From the NCBI GenBank assembly GCA_031283975.1, contig JAITAT010000190.1, positions 1 to 6,201 on the forward strand: a DNA stretch of 6,201 nt, read 5' to 3'. Source of the DNA: Synergistaceae bacterium (GTDB lineage Bacteria > Synergistota > Synergistia > Synergistales > Synergistaceae). The notes below the pieces were generated by a model. That model saw only the letters and a program-made list of their open reading frames with translations, searched no databases and had not been told where the DNA came from. The position numbers were made by a program, and so were the translations under genes. Shown here piece by piece: positions 1-5,661 of the stretch (position 1 is its first letter; every line of letters starts with the position of its first letter).

Positions 1-862
1 TTTTGCCGTCGAGGACGTCGATCGCCACGTGGACCGCGTCTATGACCATCATCGGACTGTAGAGAGCGCTCTGAATCCAGATGTCCTTGTTCTCGGGCAT
101 CATTTTGAAATATTCCTGACAGCCGCCGCCGCCCGTGATGACCTTTATGTCTGTGCGGCCCGCCTCTTTGATGGCTTGAAGCGCCCCTATGGATGTTTCG
201 TCGTCCATCGAATAAACGGCGTCTATCTTCTTGTTCGCGATCAGTATGTCGGCGAAATCCTTCAAACCGTCCTCGCGGGTGAACTTAGTGGCGTATGTCA
301 GCACTTTGAGGTTCGGTGCTATCTTCGCCGCCGTTTCCACAAAGCCTTTTTTGCGAAGCTCGGAGACGGAGCCTGAGGTCGGAACCTCGAGCATAACGAC
401 GGTGGCTTCAGTGCCGGCTTTGCTCACTATATAATTGGCGCCCTGCACGCCCATGTCCTCATTGTTTCCCGACACGCGGTAAACTCCTTTGGCGTTGATT
501 TCGATGTCGAAGTTGACGACCGTTATGCCTTTGTCTATTGCCGCCTGAATCGGTACTTCCATGCCTTCCCACTGCGGGAACGCTATTATGGCCTGCGCGC
601 CCCACGAAACCAGGTCGTCGAGCTGCGTCGTCATCTGCTCGCCGTTGTCGCTGGTGTACATGTTGTATTCCACTTTTCCCTCGGAGACGAGTTCCTTGCA
701 GCGCTGTTCCGCGTAATAAGCCACGCCTGCGATCCATCCGTGCGTCATGGACGGAGCGAGTACGCCTACCTTATAGGGCGCCGCCGAAGCAGTGCCGGCG
801 CCGGAGAACATGAACGCGCAAACGATTATGACGGGCAGTATCATACACGCGATTTTCCTCAT
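1..862 (-). CDS. Sugar ABC transporter substrate-binding protein, type-1 periplasmic binding fold (3' end beyond window)
   Basis: Secreted solute receptor that would deliver a sugar or polyol to an ABC importer. The visible 287 residues begin with a signal peptide: Met-Arg-Lys, a hydrophobic core at about residues 7-22, and an AxA site near 25-28 (TASAAP). The mature part starts PYKVGVLAPS, the first beta strand of the RbsB-like fold. Family landmarks follow: the VVNFDIE strand (115-121), an SGSVSELRKKGF segment (163-174) whose Arg matches a usual sugar contact, and SMDDETSIGALQA (218-230), the common acidic ligand loop. The frame is open to the window edge; family members are usually about 310-350 residues, so only the C-terminal part is missing. 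The start is fixed by an SD GAGGAGGT (871-878) eight bases upstream. Permease and ATPase genes would be expected further left on the same strand. Substrate cannot be read from sequence; ribose-, xylose- or polyol-type receptors all fit. Confidence 0.88.
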   Translation of the reverse strand, partial: MRKIACMILPVIIVCAFMFSGAGTASAAPYKVGVLAPSMTHGWIAGVAYYAEQRCKELVSEGKVEYNMYTSDNGEQMTTQLDDLVSWGAQAIIAFPQWEGMEVPIQAAIDKGITVVNFDIEINAKGVYRVSGNNEDMGVQGANYIVSKAGTEATVVMLEVPTSGSVSELRKKGFVETAAKIAPNLKVLTYATKFTREDGLKDFADILIANKKIDAVYSMDDETSIGALQAIKEAGRTDIKVITGGGGCQEYFKMMPENKDIWIQSALYSPMMVIDAVHVAIDVLDGK

Positions 863-898
863 AAGTACAGACCTCCTCAGTTGTATGACAGTTCTGTG

Positions 899-914
899 AA
901 AACGGAACCGTTTT
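899..914. promoter_or_regulatory. Palindromic operator candidate in the leader of the sugar-binding gene
   Basis: AAAACGG-AA-CCGTTTT is a perfect 7-bp inverted repeat with a two-base centre. It lies between the predicted minus-strand -10 box (938-943) and the SD (871-878), roughly 20-40 bases into the transcript. A two-base loop makes an RNA hairpin unlikely, so a DNA-binding site is the better reading. Size, A/T flanks and CG core resemble operators of LacI-family sugar regulators, which often control such importers. No regulator gene is visible here, so this is inference. Confidence 0.4.
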
Positions 915-937
915 TTTCGAGACTTTACAATATTTTT

Positions 938-966
938 AATTTATCACGACGTAATTTTTTTGTCAA
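938..966 (-). promoter_or_regulatory. Sigma70-type promoter for the sugar-binding protein gene
   Basis: Read on the minus strand, a perfect -35 TTGACA (966-961) is followed after 17 bases by TAAATT (943-938), four of six matches to the -10 consensus. The spacer and -10 region are AT-rich. Transcription would start near 931, giving a leader of about 70 bases that contains the 899-914 palindrome and the SD. Confidence 0.6.
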
Positions 967-999
967 TTGAGAAATGGGGCAAGGAGACATGAAGAACGC

Positions 1000-1052
1000 G
1001 GGCAAAACAAGATTCGCGTCTTTTTCGGTTTTGCCCTTCATCCCCGCGAATC
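1000..1052 (+). repeat. Two interleaved perfect inverted repeats (H-type pseudoknot topology)
   Basis: GGGCAAAAC (1000-1008) pairs perfectly with GTTTTGCCC (1028-1036). GATTCGCG (1011-1018), inside that loop, pairs perfectly with CGCGAATC (1045-1052), outside it. The order arm1-arm2-arm1'-arm2' is that of an H-type pseudoknot with connectors of 2, 9 and 8 bases. Neither hairpin is followed by a T-run on either strand, so they are not ordinary terminators. They could form a folded leader RNA or be protein-binding sites on DNA. I do not recognise a known riboswitch class. Confidence 0.45.
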
Positions 1053-1180
1053 CTCATGTTAAAATCGTCTATGTCGGTTGCCGGCGCATGGTGAAATCCC
1101 GCGCGTAAACCTTGAAAGTCAGATATATGAGGTGATCCCGGGAAGTGCCGAGTGTAAAATATCCGGCGCCCAAATGGAAG

Positions 1181-1209
1181 CTAAAGTTTTTCGCCACTAA
1201 AGTTTTTCG
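1181..1209. repeat. 13-nt tandem direct repeat upstream of oadB
   Basis: CTAAAGTTTTTCG occurs at 1181-1193 and again at 1197-1209, separated by three bases (period 16). It ends 16 bases before the oadB start codon. It could be a small duplication or a pair of protein-binding sites; nothing in the sequence decides. Confidence 0.55.
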
Positions 1210-1225
1210 GAATGGATGATCGAAT

Positions 1226-2311
1226 ATGTGGGTGTCAGGTACACAGCAAATTTGCATGATTTTCGCGGGCGTTTTTCTCATGTACCTTGCGATAGTGAAA
1301 AATTTCGAGCCGAATCTGCTTCTTTCAATGGGGTTTGGCACAATATTGGCGAACATTCCCGCGTCGTCCGCTATCGGGGAGGGAGGGGCGCTGACGCTGC
1401 TGTTTAATATGGGGATATCAAACGAGCTGTTTCCGCTTCTGATATTCATATCCGTCGGAGCTATGTGCGATTTCGCGCCGCTGATATCGAATCCCCTGAT
1501 GTTCTTCTTCGGCCTTGCCGCTCAAGTCGGAATTTTCATAACGATGGGACTGGCCTATGTGCTGGGTTTCAATATTCACGAGGCGGCTTCGATCGGGATA
1601 ATAGGAGCGGCTGACGGGCCGACGGCCATTTACGTAGCCAACAGATTCGCTCAGAACCTGGTGCCCCAGATATCCGTCGCCGCGTACACATACATGGCGA
1701 TGGTTCCGATAATCCAGCCGCCGGTCATCAAGCTGATGACCACGAGCAGTGAGAGGGCCATGCGAATGAGTTACGTCGAGCGGCCCGTGTCCCGCGCGAC
1801 CCTGCTGATCTTTCCCATTGCCGTGACGGCGATAGCCGGTCTGATAGCTCCGGCGTCAGTGGCGCTTATCGGATTTCTGATGTTCGGCAACCTTCTGCGC
1901 GTCAGCGGCGTCACGGACCGCCTTTCCAAAGCGGCGCAAAACGAGCTGGCCAATATAATAACCATAATGCTGGGTCTCGCTGTTTCCGCTAAAATGACGG
2001 GGCCGGAATTCGCGAACCTCACGACGCTGGCGATAATCGGAATGGGGCTTTTCGCGTTTGTGTTCGATACCGTGGGCGGCGTGTTATCGGCGAAGCTGCT
2101 CAATATGTTTCTGCCGGCCGGCCGAAGGGTAAACCCGATGATAGGCGCGGCCGGAATAAGCGCGTTTCCGATGGCGTCCCGGGTCATCCAGCGCATGGGG
2201 CAGGAAGCGAATCCCGGAAACTATCTGCTGATGCACGCGGTCGGCGCTAACATCGCGGGGCAGATAGGCTCGGTCATAGCGGGCGGCCTTCTTCTGGCCT
2301 GGCTGGGATGA
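1226..2311 (+). CDS. oadB: Sodium ion-translocating decarboxylase, beta subunit (OadB/GcdB/MmdB family)
   Basis: Integral membrane subunit of biotin-dependent Na+-pumping decarboxylases (oxaloacetate, glutaconyl-CoA or methylmalonyl-CoA type). It decarboxylates carboxybiotin and exports Na+. Family segments are intact: YLAIVKNFEP (20-29), GFGTILANIP (36-45), GAADGPTAIY (127-136) with Asp130 matching the essential helix IV aspartate, and NPMIGAAGISAFPMASR (303-319) with the Asn, Ser and Arg of the helix VIII signature. The C-terminal NYLLMHAVGANIAGQIGSVIAGG segment is also conserved. At 361 residues it is slightly short: the roughly 15-residue stretch that precedes TM1 in relatives is absent. 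An in-frame stop at 1217-1219 rules out any longer start, and no good SD precedes this ATG. No alpha, gamma or biotin-carrier gene lies within the window, so the substrate is unknown and the family symbol is generic. Confidence is high for family, moderate for the start. Confidence 0.93.
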   Translation: MWVSGTQQICMIFAGVFLMYLAIVKNFEPNLLLSMGFGTILANIPASSAIGEGGALTLLFNMGISNELFPLLIFISVGAMCDFAPLISNPLMFFFGLAAQVGIFITMGLAYVLGFNIHEAASIGIIGAADGPTAIYVANRFAQNLVPQISVAAYTYMAMVPIIQPPVIKLMTTSSERAMRMSYVERPVSRATLLIFPIAVTAIAGLIAPASVALIGFLMFGNLLRVSGVTDRLSKAAQNELANIITIMLGLAVSAKMTGPEFANLTTLAIIGMGLFAFVFDTVGGVLSAKLLNMFLPAGRRVNPMIGAAGISAFPMASRVIQRMGQEANPGNYLLMHAVGANIAGQIGSVIAGGLLLAWLG

Positions 2312-2460
2312 CGGACGTATGTCGAGCCGCTTTCAAAAGCGATCTAGGAGGACGACCATTGAAAGAGGGGGGGCGGCACAAAACCCCCCTCAAGAGTTAG
2401 GAAAGCGCCTCGATTGTCGCTGGCTGAACGGCAATGAAGCCGATGAACGCGATTCGGACG
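2312..2460. other. Region 3' of oadB: SD-like site without a gene, and a GC hairpin
   Basis: A strong SD-like AGGAGG (2346-2351) stands seven bases before a TTG at 2359, but that frame stops after 13 codons (TAG at 2398-2400). A small CGCTTT-CA-AAAGCG palindrome (2328-2341) lies just before it. GAGGGGGG (2365-2372) pairs with CCCCCCTC (2384-2391) around an 11-base loop; no proper T-run follows on either strand, so it is a poor intrinsic terminator. On the minus strand, where the riboswitch transcript would enter, there is no credible ORF. The site could be the remnant of a lost downstream gene. Confidence 0.45.
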
Positions 2461-2495
2461 AAAAAAATGGAGAAAACCACGGAATGGCTTCCTCC
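2461..2495 (-). terminator. Intrinsic terminator of the cobalamin riboswitch
   Basis: On the minus strand GGAGGAAGCCA (2495-2485) pairs over 11 positions, two of them G-U, with TGGTTTTCTCC (2479-2469) around the five-base loop TTCCG. The stem is followed by A and then seven T (2467-2461). This is a textbook Rho-independent terminator about 50 bases past the aptamer, the normal place for the expression platform. Part of its 5' arm, AGCCAT on the minus strand (2489-2484), can instead pair with ATGGCT (2520-2515), a possible antiterminator. Confidence 0.82.
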
Positions 2496-2547
2496 ATCGA
2501 AATCAAAAATGTTCAGCCATGTGCCCGCGCACGACTAATCAACAATT

Positions 2548-2703
2548 TCCTCTGGCCGGTCTCCTGGCTCTCGTTCGCTCTACTCGCGCATCTTCCCGCC
2601 TCGAGGCAGTGATATTCGCGCTTTCGTCCCGATTACAGTGGCGGGGCCGCCCCGGCTTTTCACCGGATTCCCATGGTTCACCTAAGGAACGTGCTATTAA
2701 ATT
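2548..2703 (-). promoter_or_regulatory. Cobalamin (B12) riboswitch aptamer
   Basis: Read on the minus strand, the conserved blocks of the cobalamin riboswitch class appear in order. They are GGGAATCCGGTGAAAAGCCG (about 2672-2653), the B12-box core GCGGCCCCGCCACTGTAATC (about 2650-2631), GACGAAAGCG just after it, CGGGAAG (about 2598-2592), and the 3' core GAGCCAGGAGACCGG ending near 2557. In the known class these form the cobalamin-binding core and its kissing-loop platform, usually turning expression off when ligand is bound. Its own promoter (2712-2740) and a terminator (2461-2495) flank it. What is odd is the target: no minus-strand gene follows, and the RNA points into the 3' end of the oppositely oriented oadB. 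Class assignment is secure from the consensus blocks; exact edges are approximate. Confidence 0.93.
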
Positions 2704-2711
2704 GTGAGAGA

Positions 2712-2740
2712 ATGATACATCTTATTTCCTTTTTTGTACA
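2712..2740 (-). promoter_or_regulatory. Promoter driving the cobalamin riboswitch RNA
   Basis: On the minus strand TGTACA (2740-2735, four of six -35 matches) is followed after exactly 17 bases by TATCAT (2717-2712, five of six -10 matches). Transcription would begin near 2705, right at the 5' edge of the aptamer. This supports a free-standing riboswitch transcript rather than read-through from the racemase gene that ends at 2773. Confidence 0.55.
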
Positions 2741-2772
2741 CCTTCATTATGATGATTTAATTTCACGCCCCC

Positions 2773-3780
2773 CTAAAGCCTGAAACCTTCGGGCATCGGG
2801 TCGTCGGGTTCCAGGACAAGCTGGTTTATTCCCATGATGTACGCCATGCCCGAGATTTTGGGGATTATCGCCGGAAAGTCGGCGACTTTCGTCTCCTCAA
2901 CTATGGTTCCCTCGAAAACAGTGTCGATGATGCTGTGATTTTCCAGAGTCATCCCGGGCTTCAATATTCCCTTCGAGTACAGCTGCGACATGCGAGCGCT
3001 CGTTCCGGTGCCGCAGGGCGAGCGGTCTACCTCCGCCTCTCCGAACACTGTTATGTTTCGCGTCACAATCCTGTCTCCGCGAATATCGGGCGGAGTCATC
3101 AAAACGGCGCCGTATATCCAGTTTATCGGTTCCACCGGGTGGGATATGATATTCATCTTCCCGAGCGCGTCTTTTATTTCCATTCCAAAAGCGCAAAGTT
3201 TCGGCGCGTTTTCGGGGACGATCTCAAGGCCAATCTGGGATGCTTCGACAAATACGTAAAACGCGCCGCCGAAACAGACGTCGGCCGTCACCTCACCGAG
3301 TCCCTGAACCGGAATTTTTATCCCGGACTTATAAAGAAACACGGGAACGTTATGAAACGCGACGCTTGTCACATTGCCGCCGCGTATCTCGACAAACGAC
3401 GTTACCCGCCCGGCGGGCGCGTCTATTTTGAGCGTATTGATTCCCTCGCGGGCAGGGATCATCCCGGTCTCAAACACGGCCTTCGAGACGCCTATGGTGC
3501 CGTGTCCGCACATCGTGCCCATGCCTCCGTTTTCTATGAAAAGGACGCCTATGTCCCCGTCCTCGGTGACGGGAGGCGTGATTATGGCGCCGTACATCTC
3601 GTTGTGCCCTCTGGGCTCCCTCATGACCAGTTTTCTGCAATAATCCAAGTTGTCCAGCACGTACCGGCGTTTTTCGAGCATTGTGGAACCCTTTATCGCC
3701 GGGAAACCCGAGGTCACTATGCGAACCGGTTCTCCCGCGGTATGGGCGTCGATACAGGTTATCATCCTGCAAAACCGCAT
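2773..3780 (-). CDS. Proline racemase / 4-hydroxyproline epimerase family protein
   Basis: Cofactor-independent racemase or epimerase acting at the alpha-carbon of proline or hydroxyproline with two cysteine acid/bases. Numbered from the ATG at 3780, the protein has 335 residues, normal for the family. The N-terminal signature is IDAHTAGEP (about 10-18). The first catalytic motif is GGMGTMCGHGTIG with Cys91, and the second is DRSPCGTGTSA (252-262) with Cys256. Having Cys at both positions favours racemase or 4-hydroxyproline epimerase over trans-3-hydroxyproline dehydratase, which has Thr at the second site; proline versus hydroxyproline cannot be decided. An ATG at 3786 is in frame, but the G-rich SD (AGGGGGG, 3793-3787) abuts it directly and sits six bases from 3780, so 3780 is preferred. 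The gene lies just after a terminator, so it has its own promoter or depends on read-through; I see only a -10-like GATAAT near 3834-3839. Confidence 0.92.
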   Translation of the reverse strand: MRFCRMITCIDAHTAGEPVRIVTSGFPAIKGSTMLEKRRYVLDNLDYCRKLVMREPRGHNEMYGAIITPPVTEDGDIGVLFIENGGMGTMCGHGTIGVSKAVFETGMIPAREGINTLKIDAPAGRVTSFVEIRGGNVTSVAFHNVPVFLYKSGIKIPVQGLGEVTADVCFGGAFYVFVEASQIGLEIVPENAPKLCAFGMEIKDALGKMNIISHPVEPINWIYGAVLMTPPDIRGDRIVTRNITVFGEAEVDRSPCGTGTSARMSQLYSKGILKPGMTLENHSIIDTVFEGTIVEETKVADFPAIIPKISGMAYIMGINQLVLEPDDPMPEGFRL

Positions 3781-3805
3781 TGCCATCCCCCCTGCTCTGT
3801 GTCAG

Positions 3806-3832
3806 TGCCGGCGGTTCTTCGATCGGCCGGCA
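3806..3832. repeat. 7-bp inverted repeat upstream of the racemase gene
   Basis: TGCCGGC (3806-3812) and GCCGGCA (3826-3832) form a perfect inverted repeat with a 13-base spacer. It lies between the terminator at 3841-3887 and the racemase start codon. It could be an operator or a leader hairpin; there is no T-run after it in the minus direction. GCCGGC is self-complementary, which raises the chance of coincidence. Confidence 0.4.
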
Positions 3833-3840
3833 TTATCTTT

Positions 3841-3887
3841 AAAAAACCCCGGAGAAGAGCGATTTTTCCGCTTCCCCGGGGTTTTAT
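3841..3887 (-). terminator. Intrinsic terminator of the transporter operon (possibly bidirectional)
   Basis: AAAACCCCGG (3843-3852) pairs perfectly with CCGGGGTTTT (3876-3885), and an inner GAAG/CTTC helix (3854-3857 with 3871-3874) extends it past one mismatch. On the minus strand the hairpin runs into six T (3846-3841), so it would end the transcript of the NSS transporter and its small subunit, whose stop codon is at 3934. The plus strand has only TTTTAT, and no plus-strand gene runs into it. Confidence 0.85.
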
Positions 3888-3933
3888 CGTCAGCACTACC
3901 CTCTTTTACCGTTCAAAGACCCGATGAAATCGG

Positions 3934-4056
3934 CTACTTCGACGTCTTTGCCCGTTTTTTGTCCTCCACCTTCATCATTACACGTATAGCTCCGACGAAA
4001 CATCCGTGACAGATGAGACTCAGAATTACCAGGTTTATTATGGCGTTCGTGGACAT
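3934..4056 (-). CDS. MetS-like small subunit of the NSS transporter (40 aa)
   Basis: Small single-span membrane protein beginning MSTNAIINLVILSLICHGCF. One hydrophobic helix covers roughly residues 5-24, followed by a short, highly charged tail (KVEDKKRAKTSK). Size, the N-terminal MSTxAI start, one helix with a basic end, and a position 35 bases downstream of an NSS-family transporter all match the methionine/alanine importer small subunit (MetS) family. In that family the small protein is needed for transport by its large partner. The start is supported by AGGAGAGG (4071-4064) seven to ten bases upstream. It is co-transcribed with the transporter and followed about 50 bases later by the terminator at 3841-3887. 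The overlapping ATG at 4061 is out of frame and stops after seven codons. The weakest point is that MetS proteins are too short for strong similarity by eye. Confidence 0.78.
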   Translation of the reverse strand: MSTNAIINLVILSLICHGCFVGAIRVMMKVEDKKRAKTSK

Positions 4057-4091
4057 TTCATTTCCTCTCCTTTCGTCAGGGCAATTCTGGG

Positions 4092-5627
4092 CTAATCCTC
4101 GATCTTGTTCGCGTGGACGAGACGTTTCGCCATCGCGTTATTGAGGAGGTAAAGAATAACCAGCACCAGCACCCATTCGAATATCATGACTCCAGGCGTG
4201 TATACGTACTTCGTGATGGGCCAGAATTTGTACCACTCCCCAGGATACCATGTCGCGGCCTGCCAGACCCACCATCCGAATACGGCGACAAAGAGGATGG
4301 GGAACAAATTGATGCACGTCCACATCCACTTCACATGGATATCGGAACATGGATCGACGTCCTCTTTCCACAGTTTTTCGGTACCGTATTTCCACACCCC
4401 GAACCAGTAGAAAAGCCCGACTATCAGAAGACCGACGCCCCAGACCATGTCCTGGTTTTCAAAGATGTTGTTGTGAGCGGCGGAGAAGCTGCCAACGACT
4501 ATGAAGAACAGCGTCGTGTAAAGAGTGCCCCGCGCGCGGGAGAAGCCCATATCCATGAGATTGCGGCATCCCAGCTCCACCATAGCGATAAGAGAACTCA
4601 GCGCGGCCGAGAAGAGAGCCAGGAAGAAGAACGCGGCCAAAATCGTGCCTCCGCTGGTATGCGCGAAAAGGTTGGTGAGGTTGATGAAAGTGAGTCCGTT
4701 GTTGCCGCTTCCCATTATCTTCACGGCCGTCTCGGGATCGGGCGCCAGCGCGTAGACCGCCGGCAGCACGACCATGCCTGCCAGCATGGCGGCGCTGGTA
4801 TCTCCGAAAGCGACGGTGAAAGCGTTGAGCTGGACATCCTCGTCCTTCGCCGAATACACGAAGAACACATGGAACATGCCCCAGCCCGCGCCCGTAGACC
4901 ACGCGGCCTGTGTGAAAGCGTGCAGCCACACGTTTGGATCGGCGAAATCATTTACATTGACATGGAACATGTACTCGAATCCCGCGCCCGCGCCGGGAAG
5001 CATCGCCACGCGCACTACGAGGATGATGAGCAGTATGAACACAGCCGGGATCATTATCTTGTTGGCCTTCTCGACGCCGCCCTGAACTCCGCGCCATATT
5101 ATGAGACCGGCTATTATAGCCGCCGCCCAGAACCAGAAAACGGCGCCCCACGACGGCGCCCCGTTCTCAGCGGTGGCGGTCATGGCGAAATCGTTCCAGG
5201 TTTGGGTGGTGAGTTCGACTCCTTCCGAAACCGGCAGAGCCGACAACTGCGACAGGAAACCCGTGGCGATGAGATAAAGGTACCTCATGACCCATCCCAG
5301 GACGACGCCGTAATACGCGCCTATCATGATGCAGCACATTCCGCAGAACGCGCCCACCCACGTAAATTTGTCCCCCAATAAAACTTTGAACGCGCCGGCG
5401 TTCGCCATGCGCGTCTTTTTACCAAATATCGATTCAGCCGTGATAAGAGGAACCGCCCAAATAATGATAGCAATAAATGTCGCGATGATAAACGCTCCGC
5501 CCCTCATAGCCGCGACCTCGCGCGGGAAACGCCAGATGTTTCCCGTGCCAACGGCCATTCCGAGAACCGTACATAAAAGTCCCCATCTGCTCGTAAATTG
5601 ATCAGAGCTTTGCTTAATTTCAGCCAT
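4092..5627 (-). CDS. Neurotransmitter:sodium symporter (NSS) family Na+-dependent amino acid transporter
   Basis: Secondary transporter with the LeuT fold that couples Na+ entry to amino acid uptake across the inner membrane. The 511 residues show about 11-12 hydrophobic segments. TM1 carries AVGTGNIWRFP (25-35), the hallmark unwound helix with the Na+-site Asn30 and gating Arg33. TM3 has GAYYGVVLGW (103-112) with the substrate-site Tyr. TM6 contains AFTQAAWSTGAGWG (237-250), and TM8 FSAALSSLIAMVE (339-351) keeps the Ala and Ser-Ser of the second Na+ site. The start is set by GGGGAGG seven bases upstream. Pairing with a MetS-like protein points to a methionine/alanine-type importer, but substrate is inference. 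Promoter (5791-5819) and a structured leader lie upstream. It is divergent from the FGGY kinase. Confidence 0.94.
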   Translation of the reverse strand: MAEIKQSSDQFTSRWGLLCTVLGMAVGTGNIWRFPREVAAMRGGAFIIATFIAIIIWAVPLITAESIFGKKTRMANAGAFKVLLGDKFTWVGAFCGMCCIMIGAYYGVVLGWVMRYLYLIATGFLSQLSALPVSEGVELTTQTWNDFAMTATAENGAPSWGAVFWFWAAAIIAGLIIWRGVQGGVEKANKIMIPAVFILLIILVVRVAMLPGAGAGFEYMFHVNVNDFADPNVWLHAFTQAAWSTGAGWGMFHVFFVYSAKDEDVQLNAFTVAFGDTSAAMLAGMVVLPAVYALAPDPETAVKIMGSGNNGLTFINLTNLFAHTSGGTILAAFFFLALFSAALSSLIAMVELGCRNLMDMGFSRARGTLYTTLFFIVVGSFSAAHNNIFENQDMVWGVGLLIVGLFYWFGVWKYGTEKLWKEDVDPCSDIHVKWMWTCINLFPILFVAVFGWWVWQAATWYPGEWYKFWPITKYVYTPGVMIFEWVLVLVILYLLNNAMAKRLVHANKIED

Positions 5628-5661
5628 TCCAAAACCTCCCCTGCGTATTATTTAGTCAGGA

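Larger units (their letters stand above)
967..1225. other. Intergenic region between the divergent sugar-binding gene and oadB
   Basis: No convincing gene is present. A 39-codon frame at 989-1108 follows AAGGAG by only two bases and has no recognisable features. The stretch holds two interleaved inverted repeats at 1000-1052 and a direct repeat at 1181-1209, described separately. I could not find a good plus-strand promoter: TAAAAT at 1060-1065 is -10-like, but the hexamer 17 bases upstream (TTCATC) is poor. How oadB is transcribed is therefore unclear. Confidence 0.5.

Noticed and set aside
989..1108. 39-codon plus-strand ORF after AAGGAG
   Set aside because: Only two bases separate the SD-like site from ATG, there are no protein features, and the interleaved inverted repeats occupy the same bases.
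1190..1240. Frameshift near the oadB start hiding a normal N-terminus
   Set aside because: I read the other two frames upstream (for example MIEYVGVRY from 1216 and MDDRICGCQ from 1212); neither gives a family-like N-terminus, and both upstream frames close quickly.
1069..1449. 126-codon minus-strand ORF over the oadB 5' end
   Set aside because: Mostly antisense to the TM1-TM2 coding region, with no SD, signal or domain features.
1771..2196. 141-codon minus-strand ORF inside oadB, a possible target of the riboswitch
   Set aside because: Fully antisense to conserved oadB motifs, without an SD, and about 265 bases from the riboswitch terminator. Its composition is that of a complementary frame.
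2365..2391. GAGGGGGG/CCCCCCTC hairpin as the oadB terminator
   Set aside because: There is no T-run after the stem on the plus strand and only a broken TTTC on the minus strand, so an intrinsic terminator is not supported.
2319..2612. 97-codon plus-strand ORF downstream of oadB
   Set aside because: It overlaps the terminator and the cobalamin aptamer on the other strand, and its sequence is low in features. The riboswitch explains this DNA far better.
2935..3927. 330-codon plus-strand ORF opposite the racemase gene
   Set aside because: It lies almost wholly antisense to a clear enzyme gene, runs through the terminator, has no SD or recognisable domain, and reflects codon bias of the real frame.
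4113..5381. 422-codon plus-strand ORF opposite the NSS transporter
   Set aside because: Antisense to a gene with intact TM1, TM6 and TM8 motifs. The product is rich in His, Arg and Glu without any fold, typical of a shadow frame.
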